A stretch of 64,000 nucleotides of DNA from an uncultured Desulfobacterales bacterium (GCA_947259495.1 CAMYLV010000027.1:27984-91983), one strand, 5' to 3'. Counted from the stretch's first letter, positions 1-10,087 are shown. The notes: generated by a model not told the origin, from the letters alone. Numbers and translations: made by a program.

Positions 1-9
1 ACAACAATC

Positions 10-234
10 ATGAAAGTGCCGGCCCTAAAAACCGTCTACCGCAGACGACGCCGTCGCCTTAAATCTTACGATTGCGATTGCTGCAGGTTGACATTTGTAT
101 TTTGCTGGACTTGCCGTTGTGGCTTTGGTATCTGCCAGAATTGCATGCAGGAAAACATGTGGGGCATGTCCTGCAATGCGATCACCTGGACGTGTCCGGA
201 TTGTGGCGGGCAAAATGGCTTCGGCAACCAGTGA
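10..234 (+). CDS. small Cys-rich (zinc-ribbon/treble-clef-like) hypothetical protein
   Basis: 74-aa ORF with CDCC, CWTCRC, CQNC and CPDC cysteine pairs; no identifiable RBS because it starts 9 nt from the window edge. Confidence 0.45.
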   Translation: MKVPALKTVYRRRRRRLKSYDCDCCRLTFVFCWTCRCGFGICQNCMQENMWGMSCNAITWTCPDCGGQNGFGNQ

Positions 235-427
235 GCGGGCATCTTAGAGTCCAAACTCTGATAGTGCTATATTATTCAGTAAGCCGTTTCAATTAGATGG
301 GGTGCAATGGAAAAATGGAAGAGTGGAATGATTGTTCCAGTATTCCAATATTCCGATTTAATCTTAGCGGGACTTTTACTTTTAGCCTTTTCGGCCAAAT
401 TCGCACACATTGGAGGTTAAACCAGCC

Positions 428-724
428 ATGTCGGACAAAATCATTTCAATTGAGGATCAAGAAGGTTCTTTTCAGATGATATTTCAACGGGTCATGCGGA
501 TGGTGCCGGATCGGGACAAACAGGATAAAAAATTGCAAAGACTCATTGCGTTTCGTTTACGAATTGACGGTGAGGCGGCGATCAGTGAGTATCTGATTAA
601 AAAAATCAAAGAGGCGATAAAGTGTTCTTACCGCGGCGGTCTTTATGACTATCTTAAGGATGATCTTCTTGAAAAAACATGTTTAGGCGATAAATCAGAC
701 GACCCACCTCCAGGTGCCGCCTGA
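428..724 (+). CDS. hypothetical protein
   Basis: ORF MSDKIISIEDQEG..., GGAGG at ~411-415 upstream of the ATG. Confidence 0.55.
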   Translation: MSDKIISIEDQEGSFQMIFQRVMRMVPDRDKQDKKLQRLIAFRLRIDGEAAISEYLIKKIKEAIKCSYRGGLYDYLKDDLLEKTCLGDKSDDPPPGAA

Positions 725-824
725 AGAAAACAGTTGCCATGGTTGCCCGAAATGGTTAAAAAGGCCAAAGAACGGACTGATTTGAAAGTCAGTCCGTTTA
801 AATATCGAAGGGGATGTTCAATTC

Positions 825-1694
825 ATGCACTATGAAGGAAATATAATACGCCCCCCCAGCGAAGCCAACAGTATACTGCTGCAGGTGACGGTCGGCTGTT
901 CTCGCAATAAATGTACCTTCTGCGGAACATACAAAGGCGAACGCTTCCGAATAAAGCCCGATTCCCTCATTATGGAAGATATTGCTTTTGCAGCCCAGCA
1001 TTGCCAGCGGCAGCGCCGTGTCTTCTTATGCGACGGCGATGCCCTGATTATTCCACAGAAAAGACTTCTTAACGTCCTGAAAGAAATAGAAAAGCAGCTG
1101 CCCTGGGTAACGCGGGTCGGATTGTACGCCAATGTCAAAGCCCTGAAAATGAAAACCGTTGATGAGCTCAAAGAGCTCAAAGCCCACGGAGTGGGTATTG
1201 TTTATCTGGGGCTGGAAACCGGCGACGACGTTACCTTAAAGAACATAAACAAAGGTGCCACTGCCACACAGATGATTGAAATGGGCAGAAAGGCAAAGAA
1301 GGCCGGCTTCAAACTTTCGGTTACGGTGCTTTTGGGCATTGCCGGCGCGGAGCGATCCCAAATTCATGCACAGCAAACCGGACGCGTCCTTTCCGAAATT
1401 GATCCCGACTACGTAGGCGCCCTGAGCCTGATGCTCATACCTGAAACACCGCTTCATCAGGATTATGTATCCGGAGAGTTTCGCCTGATTGAGCCGCAGG
1501 AAATGCTGGCGGAGCTGAGGACCATGATTGCCAGTACCCATTTGACCCGGGGGCTTTTCCATGCCAATCACGCTTCAAACTACCTGCCGATCAGGGCCAG
1601 ATTTCCTAAGGAAAAAGAGACCACTCTTCAATTGATTGACGAGGCCCTGGCAGGCAAGGTACCGCTGAAGCCGGAGTATCTCAGAGCGTTATGA
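825..1694 (+). CDS. radical SAM protein
   Basis: GCSRNKCTFCGTY cluster motif (CX4CX2C spacing) and GLETGDD motif. Confidence 0.85.
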   Translation: MHYEGNIIRPPSEANSILLQVTVGCSRNKCTFCGTYKGERFRIKPDSLIMEDIAFAAQHCQRQRRVFLCDGDALIIPQKRLLNVLKEIEKQLPWVTRVGLYANVKALKMKTVDELKELKAHGVGIVYLGLETGDDVTLKNINKGATATQMIEMGRKAKKAGFKLSVTVLLGIAGAERSQIHAQQTGRVLSEIDPDYVGALSLMLIPETPLHQDYVSGEFRLIEPQEMLAELRTMIASTHLTRGLFHANHASNYLPIRARFPKEKETTLQLIDEALAGKVPLKPEYLRAL

Positions 1695-1717
1695 AGGGAA
1701 CTGGTGTCAGTGAACAG

Positions 1718-1816
1718 CTGACAGAGGACAGAAAACAGAAATCAGATAGGATGCTTCATCTTACAGCTATTATTATCTGTCTTCGGTCATATGAACTCTG
1801 TCCTCTGAAATCTGAC
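1718..1816. repeat. intergenic inverted repeat, CAGAGGACAGAAAACAGA type (copy 1)
   Basis: gacagaggacagaaaacagaaatcaga facing atctgtctt...ctctgtcctctgaaatctgac; similar to 23390-23484 including the centre. Confidence 0.7.
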
Positions 1817-1870
1817 ACCTGAACACTGAAACCTGAAACCATGATCTTTTAATAGAACGTGAGGAGCACT

Positions 1871-2161
1871 ATGGATTTCAAAATACTGCTGACAACCTTC
1901 GGTTTAATTTTTTTGGCTGAACTGGGAGACAAGACACAACTGGCAACCTTTTGTTTTTCAGCCGATTGCGACTCGCGAATTTCTGTATTTTTAGGATCCG
2001 CCGGAGCCCTGGTGCTCAGTTCGCTGATTGCCGTTGTCTTCGGCGCTGGAATCAGCCGCTTGATTCCCACAAATTATATCAGAATCGGTGCCGGGATTTT
2101 CTTTGTCATCGTGGGAATATTGACGTTATACTCTTCCGTACGCACCGCAAATGCTCTTTAA
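1871..2161 (+). CDS. single-repeat TMEM165/GDT1 (UPF0016) family membrane protein
   Basis: FLAELGDKTQLATF motif, hydrophobic helices; ATG at 1871 after GAGGAG. Confidence 0.8.
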   Translation: MDFKILLTTFGLIFLAELGDKTQLATFCFSADCDSRISVFLGSAGALVLSSLIAVVFGAGISRLIPTNYIRIGAGIFFVIVGILTLYSSVRTANAL

Positions 2162-2223
2162 GGCAGAGTCAAAACCAATTTCGGCAAATGAACTTCGACT
2201 GCGTTGCCGAAAACAACACCCCT

Positions 2224-3165
2224 ATGTCCGCTAACTCCAAAAAACCAGCAGGTGGATCTTGGCCTTTTTTTCGCACAGGCCGATCGGCAGGCACGCTGTT
2301 GATGCTGGCTTCGGCTTTATTGTTTTCCGTTCTGGATGGTCTTATCAAGCTTATGGGGCCTGCATTCCGAACCTGGGATATTGCTTTTTACCGATTCGGC
2401 TTTGGACTGGTTATTCTGATTGGCATTTTGGGATGGAGGGGTAACCCTTTCAAGGTTCATAATCTTAAACTCATGCTCATTCGAGGGCTTACCGGAACCG
2501 TCACTTTTCTATTACTGGTTATCGCCATCCGTATGATTCCGATATCAACGGCCATGGTCCTGTTTTTTTCTTTTCCGGCTTTTGCCGCACTCTTCTCATT
2601 TTTATTGTTCGGTGAGCACATCTCAACAGGACAAATCGGTTGTGTTCTGGGGGCTCTGTTGGGTGCCGCTATTTTATTTGAATATCAAGTTTCAGACAGT
2701 CTATGGGGTCAGGCGGCCGGCCTGACCTCCGGTATCTTTGCCGGATTGACGGTTTGTTTAATCAAAAAATTAAGGGAAACAAACGGAGCACCCGTCATTT
2801 ATCTGTATTTTTGCCTGCTGGGTGCCGCGATTACCTTTCCAGCATTTATCAGCAATCCTCAATTGCCTCGCTTCGGAATCGATTGGCTGATGACCGGCGG
2901 CATTGTTTTCACCGCCTTGTCAGCCCAGCTTCTGATGAATCAGGGGTTTAAATATTGCAAAAGCTGGGAAGGCGGGCTTATTTTGACCAGTGAGGTTGTA
3001 TTTACTTCACTGCTGGGTATCATGTTTCTGGGCGAAATCTTCAGCTGGCGGTTTGGATTCGGTAGTCTGCTGATCGTCGGCAGTGCTGTTTTCAGCAATT
3101 TTGCAGGAGATGGAACCATATGCTATGTAAAGAAAGCCGTTCGCAAAAGATTGAGGCACATATGA
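2224..3165 (+). CDS. EamA/DMT-family transporter
   Basis: multi-TM protein, EamA-like repeats; the ORF track start at 1951 overlaps the upstream gene, so an internal start is chosen. Confidence 0.8.
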   Translation: MSANSKKPAGGSWPFFRTGRSAGTLLMLASALLFSVLDGLIKLMGPAFRTWDIAFYRFGFGLVILIGILGWRGNPFKVHNLKLMLIRGLTGTVTFLLLVIAIRMIPISTAMVLFFSFPAFAALFSFLLFGEHISTGQIGCVLGALLGAAILFEYQVSDSLWGQAAGLTSGIFAGLTVCLIKKLRETNGAPVIYLYFCLLGAAITFPAFISNPQLPRFGIDWLMTGGIVFTALSAQLLMNQGFKYCKSWEGGLILTSEVVFTSLLGIMFLGEIFSWRFGFGSLLIVGSAVFSNFAGDGTICYVKKAVRKRLRHI

Positions 3166-4298
3166 AACGCATCATTTTGACGTTACTGTTGATCATACTG
3201 TCCGGTACGGGTATCTTCGGGGCCCAGGAACTGGAGATGCAACAGCCTACTGTCTGGCCCTCGCTGATGACCGACATTAAAACCACCCAGGCGCTAAATT
3301 TTTGCGGCGAGCCGGTTGCGCTGGACAATCAGGAAGTGCGTGAACGCCTGGAAAAAGAATTGCTGCTCATACTCTGGGATCGGCCTCAGGTGGCGCTGTG
3401 GATAAAGCGCTCCCCTCGCTACCTACCGGTCATCGAAAAGATGCTGCGAGAGAACGACATGCCCGATGACCTGAAATATGTGGCTATTATTGAAAGTGCC
3501 CTGCGTCCACATGCCGGCTCGCGCAAGGGGGCCATCGGATTCTGGCAGTTTTTAAATTCAACCGGCCAAAAATACGGGCTTAGAATAAACGCCGAAATTG
3601 ATGAACGCAGAAATATCTTCGCCTCAACCCTGGCTGCGATTAAATATTTTAAGGAGCTTTACGCTATGCTGGGTTCCTGGACCCTTTCGGCAGCCGCCTA
3701 TAACATGGGGGAACTCGGTCTGCAAAGCGAGATGGTAACCCAAAAATCAAAGGACTATTACAGGCTTTATCTGCCACTTGAAACCCAGCGATACGTTTTC
3801 AGGATTATCGCAGCCAAATTGATTTTGTCGGATCCGGAGCGATTCGGCTTCCAATACACCCCACAGGATCTGTATCCGCCGCTGGCATTTGATCGCATTC
3901 AGATCGAATGCTTTCAGGATACACCGATCCAGGTTGTCGCCCAGGCCGCCAACACTTATTTCAAGGCCATTAAAGATTTGAACCCTGAAATCCGGGGCCA
4001 CTTTCTGGCGGCCGGCACGCATTCGCTTTTGATACCCCAGGGTGCAGCCGAAGGGTTTGATGTGCGTTTCAAACAGCTGGTTCAGCAATGGCAGGCAAAA
4101 AACAAGGAGCGGGTGTATGTCGTTCAGACAGGCGATAACCTGACGAGCATTGCCGAGCGTTTCAATGTACCGCTGCCGGTGCTGCTCATCTGGAACCGTC
4201 TGGATGGCAAAAAGCCGATTCATCCGGGTGACCGACTCGTAATTTATCCCAATGAAACCCAATCCACACAGGAAGACCCCGCTAGTCGGGATCCCTGA
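3162..4298 (+). CDS. lytic transglycosylase (SLT domain) with C-terminal LysM, MltD-like
   Basis: YVAIIESALRPHAGSRKGAIGFWQF, AAYNMGE, and LysM YVVQTGDNLTSIAERFNVPLPVLLIWN; 4-nt overlap with the upstream stop. Confidence 0.9.
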   Translation: MKRIILTLLLIILSGTGIFGAQELEMQQPTVWPSLMTDIKTTQALNFCGEPVALDNQEVRERLEKELLLILWDRPQVALWIKRSPRYLPVIEKMLRENDMPDDLKYVAIIESALRPHAGSRKGAIGFWQFLNSTGQKYGLRINAEIDERRNIFASTLAAIKYFKELYAMLGSWTLSAAAYNMGELGLQSEMVTQKSKDYYRLYLPLETQRYVFRIIAAKLILSDPERFGFQYTPQDLYPPLAFDRIQIECFQDTPIQVVAQAANTYFKAIKDLNPEIRGHFLAAGTHSLLIPQGAAEGFDVRFKQLVQQWQAKNKERVYVVQTGDNLTSIAERFNVPLPVLLIWNRLDGKKPIHPGDRLVIYPNETQSTQEDPASRDP

Positions 4299-4319
4299 CG
4301 CCGGCTGCTGCCTGTCCGT

Positions 4320-4631
4320 TTATCGCTGCGGCAGCTGAATTTTGCGTTTTTCCGGATCGCTCTGCCGGCGATAGAAAATGACAATATGACCGATCATGCC
4401 AACCAGCTGACAATCCACTTCAGCCGCAACCGCTTCGGCTGTGCTGACTTTCTGCTGCCTGTCTCTAAATTCAACAAACTTTACTTTTATCAGCTCATGC
4501 GTTCCAAGGGCCTCGTGAATCGATTTGATCAGGTTGGCGGTAAAACCCTTCTGGCCGATAAAAACCACCGGCTTTAATCCGTGGGCAAGTCCTTTAAGAA
4601 ACTTTTTTTGATAACCCTTCAATGCTTCCAT
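4320..4631 (-). CDS. YhbY family (CRM domain) RNA-binding protein
   Basis: LKGLAHGLKPVVFIGQKGFTANLIKSIHEALGTHELIKVKF. Confidence 0.9.
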   Translation of the reverse strand: MEALKGYQKKFLKGLAHGLKPVVFIGQKGFTANLIKSIHEALGTHELIKVKFVEFRDRQQKVSTAEAVAAEVDCQLVGMIGHIVIFYRRQSDPEKRKIQLPQR

Positions 4632-4741
4632 AGGTGCTCCTGATCAACACACTGTTTTTTGTAAATTGAAAAATATCATTATTCATGAGATAACCCCTTC
4701 ATGGATCGTAAAAACATTATTCCACCATTCCAATATTCAAC

Positions 4742-4847
4742 TTATACCGCTTTACATAATAATGTTCCGCTCTACAGAATTGGGGTATAAGTGTTTGTAG
4801 AAAAAAACGTTGGAAAAAAAGAACGTTTTTTTGACAACCACTATATA
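4742..4847 (-). repeat. MITE-like palindromic element, copy M1
   Basis: ttataccg...ggggtataag...tttgtagaaaaaaacgtt...aacgtttttttgacaacca; reverse-complement relative of 52296-52399 and 54901-55003. Confidence 0.75.
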
Positions 4848-4860
4848 AGGAGATCCATGC

Positions 4861-5220
4861 ATGCCAGACACCAAACACCCCCAGGAAGCCGTAAAATTTG
4901 AAATTCAAGCCTATCGGCGCCCAAAAGATCGAAAAGCCCTGCGCAGGACGCATGTCGCTTTTTCCGGATCACCGCAGCGGCATCCCTATGATAGAGACAA
5001 AATCATATTGATCGCTGATCCCTATAGTTCCCATAACGTGTTTTACGAATTTTATAAAGCTGATATTGCTTACGTGGAGGAGCTGCCGAATATCGTCAAC
5101 ATGGACGGAGAAACCATCACCATGGTGCGGGCTTGGATCAAGAAAATGAGCATCGGCATGCGATGCTCACCGTTTATTGTCGAAGACATTTCTGGAAATA
5201 CCATCGAGAAAAAGTCATAA
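4861..5220 (+). CDS. conserved hypothetical protein
   Basis: 119-aa ORF with AAGGAG upstream of the ATG. Confidence 0.65.
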   Translation: MPDTKHPQEAVKFEIQAYRRPKDRKALRRTHVAFSGSPQRHPYDRDKIILIADPYSSHNVFYEFYKADIAYVEELPNIVNMDGETITMVRAWIKKMSIGMRCSPFIVEDISGNTIEKKS

Positions 5221-5310
5221 ATTTTTTTACCCGAATTGGCGCGGGATTATGAGCGAAGCTTAGGTGCCGATCTGTTGAAATAAATCCGACCATACAATGT
5301 GGGGCCAATT

Positions 5311-6456
5311 TTAGTGCACTTTAATGACCACCAGGGTCGCATCATCATCAATTTTTAGCGGATGACAAAATCGATTCAGGGATTCAAATACGGTATCCAG
5401 GATTTTCTTAGCCGGTTGAGCAGCCGTGTCGTTGATCACCTGCAGCAACCGCTGGGTGCCGAACATTTCGCCTCTGTCATTGACCGCCTCTTTGATGCCA
5501 TCTGTCCCGATCAAAATAATCTGGCCGGAGCTGATCTGTTTCTGATATTCTTTATAAACAGCGTCATCCATTATCCCGAGCGGCAACCCCTTGCCGGCAA
5601 GCAATTCGGGTGAATCAGCCGCTGACGGGGTCCAGAGAATCGCCGGTTCATGTCCGGCCTTAACCCATCGGATTAATTGTTTTTTAGCGTCAAGCTCACA
5701 GTAAAACATGGTCATAAAAAGATCCAATTCTGCAACATCCTGCACCAGTCGTTTGTTCACATCCGAAATAATTGCAGCACACGCAGTGGGGGAGGCCTGG
5801 ATGCGCTCTCTGAGAAAGGCACGGGCCGTTGTCATCAGCAGAGCAGATGGGATGCCGTGATCGGCCACATCGCCAACAACAATGCCGATTCTCTCTTTGC
5901 CGTTTGCAGGGGGATACAAAAAGTCATAATAGTCGCCACCGGTTTCGTCACACCAGATGCTGCGGCCGGCGATGTCAAACCCGTCAAATTCGGGATCCGA
6001 TTTCGGCAACAGTTCCTGTTGAACCTTGCTGGCCTCTTCCAGTGACGATTTAAAATTATTCAGCTGCTGTTGATGGGAAATGACTTTGTGATATTTTTGA
6101 ATAGCGCTTTGAATGCCCAGGCTCAGCGTATCTGTCGGACACGGTTTGGGGTGAAACTGAAAAATATTGCCTTCGTTTACCGCTCGAATGGCAGTCGGCA
6201 TATCCGCAGAGCCAGTCAGCATCATGCGGACGGTGTCCGGACTGGTTTTTTTGACAACCGATAAAAATTCAACGCCATTCATTCCCGGCATCATGAAATC
6301 AGATACAATTACGGCATAAGGCCCATTTTCCTGCACCTGTTTCAAAGCCTCTTCGCCACTGAGCGCTGTATCAATGCGAAACTGATTTCGCAGCTGGCGC
6401 TTAAGTCCGGCCAGAACCATGGCATCGTCATCGACCAGTAAAACTTTATCTTTCAT
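5311..6456 (-). CDS. response regulator with C-terminal PP2C/SpoIIE-type phosphatase (RsbU-like)
   Basis: N-terminal REC (LLVDDDAMV...VSDFMMPGMNG), then GDYYDF, GDVADHGIPSALLM, GTDGIKEA. Confidence 0.92.
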   Translation of the reverse strand: MKDKVLLVDDDAMVLAGLKRQLRNQFRIDTALSGEEALKQVQENGPYAVIVSDFMMPGMNGVEFLSVVKKTSPDTVRMMLTGSADMPTAIRAVNEGNIFQFHPKPCPTDTLSLGIQSAIQKYHKVISHQQQLNNFKSSLEEASKVQQELLPKSDPEFDGFDIAGRSIWCDETGGDYYDFLYPPANGKERIGIVVGDVADHGIPSALLMTTARAFLRERIQASPTACAAIISDVNKRLVQDVAELDLFMTMFYCELDAKKQLIRWVKAGHEPAILWTPSAADSPELLAGKGLPLGIMDDAVYKEYQKQISSGQIILIGTDGIKEAVNDRGEMFGTQRLLQVINDTAAQPAKKILDTVFESLNRFCHPLKIDDDATLVVIKVH

Positions 6457-7676
6457 TACACTTTCCTCTCTGCGAGATCTTTACAAACAAGCTGCCAATC
6501 ATCGATTCGATGGCAAACACCGAGGTTGTCAAGATACCCGCGATCCAATTGTTTCAATTCGTCGGCACCATTTTCGTCACATTTCAACCGGTCATACGCA
6601 TCGCCAAAATGTACGGCAGTTAAAAGCCCGGTTGAGTTTGATAGACTTTTTTCGGGACAATGATGAAACGCAATGGCTTCAACTACCGGGTAATCAAGCC
6701 CCCATAATCCCATTAAATAGGCACCAATTTCAGCATGGCTGGTCCCGAACATATCATTTTCAAGCTCCCACAGATATCGCTTGTTTTGCCGGGCTGCATC
6801 CAAAATCTGTTGATACGGTTCTTGAAAGTTGGTGACCAGGATAAGCTTTCCCAAATCGTGAAACATGCCTGCCATCAAGGAGTTGTTTATCAGGTATTGA
6901 TCCAGGCGCTCCTCTTTGGAGATGGTTTGCGCAAACATACTGACCGACATACTGTGATTAAAAAGTTCATCAAAATTAAACCAGGTAAATTTTTTCTGGT
7001 TAAATTTGGAAAAAATCTTTACCGAAAGCACCAGGGCTTTGATGGTTTCCGTTCCCAGCAGCATAATCGCCTCTTTGGGATTGCTGATTTTGCGAACAAG
7101 TCCGAAAAATGCTGAGTTCACAACTTGTAGAATTTTGGCCGTCATGGCCAGGTCGGTGGATATAATATCGCCGATTTTTTGCACCGATGGATCCGACGCC
7201 TGCAGCTCATTGATAACTTCGGTATAGATGGCCGGCAGACTCGGAAGCGTTTCGGTTTGCGAAACAATGCGTTTGATGGATTCATCTTCCAGCAGATTGC
7301 GTAAACCGAACAGCTTGTTTAACGTATGCTTTAAAATATCTGCATCACAGGGTTTGGAAAGGCTTTGATGCGCCAGTTGCACGGATTTAAATGTGGTTTC
7401 CTGTTCTACCTGCCCGGAAAGAATAATGCGCACAACCTGCGGATGTTTGCGTTTGACTTCAGCGAGCAACTGGGTCCCATCCATCTGCGGCATTCTTAAA
7501 TCAGAGACAATCACATCAAAGGGTTCGGCGGCAAGAATATCCAGCGCCTCCTGACTGCTGGAAGAAAAACGCATCTCCCATTCAGTCCTCATTTTTCTGA
7601 GCGACCGCTGGAGGCCTTTTAAAACCATGGGCTCATCGTCAACAAATAATATACGTCTTTTGGTTTGATCATTCAT
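6456..7676 (-). CDS. response regulator with HDOD output domain
   Basis: REC domain (FVDDEPMV...VSDLRMPQMDG) then LPSLPAIYTEVINEL...ILQVVNSAFFGL. Confidence 0.92.
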   Translation of the reverse strand: MNDQTKRRILFVDDEPMVLKGLQRSLRKMRTEWEMRFSSSSQEALDILAAEPFDVIVSDLRMPQMDGTQLLAEVKRKHPQVVRIILSGQVEQETTFKSVQLAHQSLSKPCDADILKHTLNKLFGLRNLLEDESIKRIVSQTETLPSLPAIYTEVINELQASDPSVQKIGDIISTDLAMTAKILQVVNSAFFGLVRKISNPKEAIMLLGTETIKALVLSVKIFSKFNQKKFTWFNFDELFNHSMSVSMFAQTISKEERLDQYLINNSLMAGMFHDLGKLILVTNFQEPYQQILDAARQNKRYLWELENDMFGTSHAEIGAYLMGLWGLDYPVVEAIAFHHCPEKSLSNSTGLLTAVHFGDAYDRLKCDENGADELKQLDRGYLDNLGVCHRIDDWQLVCKDLAERKV

Positions 7677-9390
7677 TTACGGATTTATTAGCGTCTATCG
7701 GCAGCCGAATCACAAAGGTCGTGCCTTGGTTTTCCTCGGTTTCGATGTCAATTGTGCCGCCATGTTTATCAACGATCACAGAGTGCGCGATCGCCAGCCC
7801 CTGGCCCGTACCGCAGCCCGGCTCCTTGGTGGTAAAAAACAGATCGAATATGCGATGCCGGATGTGTTCCGGAATTCCGGCTCCGGTATCGCTGATTCGA
7901 ATTTCAACCCGGTTTTCGGAGCGGTTACTGCTGATCGCAATGGTTCCTTTTTCAGATGAATTGTCTGTTTTTGCGTCGGCAATGGCATGCGCGGCATTAA
8001 CAATCAAATTCAAAATCACCTGGTTAAATTCCGCGCGGTGGCAGGGCACGGCCGGCAAAGCGGTATCAAAATCCGTTTTCAATTCAGCCACGTATTTCCA
8101 TTCATTGCGCGTTATGGTAATGGTTTTTTCAATTTCTTTGTTGATATCAACGGGTTCTTTTTCAATTCCACCCGGATGGGCAAATATTTTCATGGCCTGC
8201 ACGATATGGGTGATCCGATCGACTCCTTTGAGCGTCTGCTGAATAGCAAGCGGAACCTCTTCTTCGAGATAGGCAATGTCCAGCTCTTCGAGGCGTTTTT
8301 CGATGTCTTGAATGTGTTGCGAGTTTAATGTCGCGGATTTGGCAGCGTTAATCGATTCTTTGTACAAGTTGCAGCCTTCGAGCAAGTCGCTGAAAGCATC
8401 CTGCAGAAACCGGGTGTTGTCACCTACAAATTGGGTGGGCGTATTGATTTCATGGGCAATCCCGGCAGCCAGCTGCCCAATAGCCTCCATTTTCTGAGAC
8501 TGATGAAATTGCGCTTCAAATTTAATTCGATCGGTGATATCGGCACCGATAATTGTCAGACCCGAAATGCGCTCATCCTCGCCCTTAAAAGGTGTGATGG
8601 AAAGCCCCAGATAACGGTCCTCACCATCGGTATTGCGATAATGAATGTTGTCCAGCCGGACGATACACCCGTCGGCCTGACTTTTTGAAATACCGTCTGA
8701 TAATTTATCCCAATCCCATTCGACGCCGCATCGGTCCAGGGACAAACCCATCACATCGGTCGAGGACATGTCAAAGACCCTGGCGGCGACAGCGTTCCAA
8801 TGAATGATTTCATTTTCGCGGCTTAAGCCGATCAGAATCGTCGGTAAAGATGAAATCAAATGCTCAATTTCGCGGTGCGCCTGTTTAACTGTTCGTTTGG
8901 CCTTTTTGCGTCTTTTTATCTGGCGCTTGAGCTCTTGGCTGGATTCCACAAGCTCGGCGGTTCGGTCCTGCAGGAGTTTCTCAGTGCGATTATTGTCGGT
9001 TAAGTCCAGCATGACGCTGATGATACCGGCAACCATCCCATTATGATCGGCAAGCGTCGATCGGCTCAGCAAAAAATCGCGCTGAACACCGTCAGCACAT
9101 GCGATGGCGGCTTCGTAAGTTTGTATGCCGGGTTCGTTGAGCAGCTTTTTATCGTTTTCCAAACAGATATCCGTCAGCGCCTGGGGAATAATGTCAGGCA
9201 AGTCAAAAACCGATTGCCCTACAATATTTTCGCAGCTGGTTCCCAGTATTTTTTCAGCAAAGGCGGTGTTGCAATTCATGAACACGCCGTCTTTATTTCT
9301 AAAAAAAGCCGGGTTAGGGATCGTATTGATTAAGGTTGACAGAATCTGTTGAGAATTATTCACTGGCTCCAGATTTTTTACAGTTTTATT
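7669..9390 (-). CDS. PAS-domain sensor histidine kinase
   Basis: two PAS regions, AAGIAHEINTPTQFVGDN H-box, GAGIPEHIRHRIFDLFFTTK and GTGQGLAIAH. Confidence 0.92.
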   Translation of the reverse strand, partial: NKTVKNLEPVNNSQQILSTLINTIPNPAFFRNKDGVFMNCNTAFAEKILGTSCENIVGQSVFDLPDIIPQALTDICLENDKKLLNEPGIQTYEAAIACADGVQRDFLLSRSTLADHNGMVAGIISVMLDLTDNNRTEKLLQDRTAELVESSQELKRQIKRRKKAKRTVKQAHREIEHLISSLPTILIGLSRENEIIHWNAVAARVFDMSSTDVMGLSLDRCGVEWDWDKLSDGISKSQADGCIVRLDNIHYRNTDGEDRYLGLSITPFKGEDERISGLTIIGADITDRIKFEAQFHQSQKMEAIGQLAAGIAHEINTPTQFVGDNTRFLQDAFSDLLEGCNLYKESINAAKSATLNSQHIQDIEKRLEELDIAYLEEEVPLAIQQTLKGVDRITHIVQAMKIFAHPGGIEKEPVDINKEIEKTITITRNEWKYVAELKTDFDTALPAVPCHRAEFNQVILNLIVNAAHAIADAKTDNSSEKGTIAISSNRSENRVEIRISDTGAGIPEHIRHRIFDLFFTTKEPGCGTGQGLAIAHSVIVDKHGGTIDIETEENQGTTFVIRLPIDANKSVNE

Positions 9391-9660
9391 CATAGCACTT
9401 TTTAAACTACTGATATGATACAAACTTCTTTAAATTATAATTTTTAATACACTCTGAATAAGCAGCAGTTGCGCTTCGAAAACGGGTGTTTGCAGCCCTA
9501 ATCATTCAAGTTTCACCCGGAAACAAATCAGCGGTTTAAGACACTATTCTTATCGGTCCAAACGGCTAAAATCTTTACCGGATTTTAGGCTTTCGAGTAT
9601 CAATTTTGCTCAATCTTGGATGTAATCGGTAAGGCAGGAAGGCAGGATCTCGATTAAGAA

Positions 9661-9690
9661 GGCTCAATCTATTCAGATTGAGCCCTTTTT
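9661..9690. terminator. rho-independent terminator-like hairpin beside the pseudo-tRNA
   Basis: GGCTCAATCT-ATTC-AGATTGAGCC-CTTTTT. Confidence 0.75.
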
Positions 9691-9694
9691 ATAG

Positions 9695-9773
9695 TGGCTC
9701 CCCAGTCCGCCGCAGGCGGAAACCGCGGACCCGGTGGTTAATCCGCCGCAGGCGGACTCGCCTACTGAGCTAC
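9695..9773 (-). pseudogene. degenerate tRNA-Asn copy with two palindrome replacements
   Basis: matches the intact tRNA except that two internal segments are TCCGCCTGCGGCGGA and the 5' acceptor strand is lost. Confidence 0.85.
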
Positions 9774-10030
9774 TTTTTCACAATCGTAGCTTTTATCCAT
9801 TCACGGCCTTGACCACTTTTCAGGAACCGCTCCCGGTTCATTGCTTCAGCGCGGGTGAGATATTCTTCAGAATAAATGAGTCGCCATGGTCCTTTTTGTT
9901 TGTGCGTATATCTCATTGATCCGGATTCGTCAGTGTTGTGACGCTCAATTCGTTTTTCCAGCTCTGAGGTATGACCCTTGTAAAGTTTGCCGGTCGTTTC
10001 GTTTTGAAGAATGTAAACCCAATATGTCAT
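9770..10030 (-). CDS. small GIY-YIG nuclease family protein
   Basis: MTYWVYILQNETTGKLYKGHTSELEKRIERHN; stop codon TAG lies in the pseudo-tRNA. Confidence 0.88.
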   Translation of the reverse strand: MTYWVYILQNETTGKLYKGHTSELEKRIERHNTDESGSMRYTHKQKGPWRLIYSEEYLTRAEAMNRERFLKSGQGREWIKATIVKK

Positions 10031-10050
10031 TTCAAACCAAATCCAATGTA

Positions 10051-10083
10051 AAAGGCTCAATCTCAGAAGATTGAGCCTTTTTT
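10051..10083. terminator. terminator downstream of tRNA-Asn
   Basis: AAAGGCTCAATCT-CAGA-AGATTGAGCCTTT plus T-run. Confidence 0.75.
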
Positions 10084-10087
10084 AAAG

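Noticed and set aside
9742-9756. Group I/II intron or tRNA intron as explanation for the palindrome in tRNA copies
   Set aside because: The insert is only 15 nt and replaces rather than interrupts tRNA sequence; no intron-like core is present.
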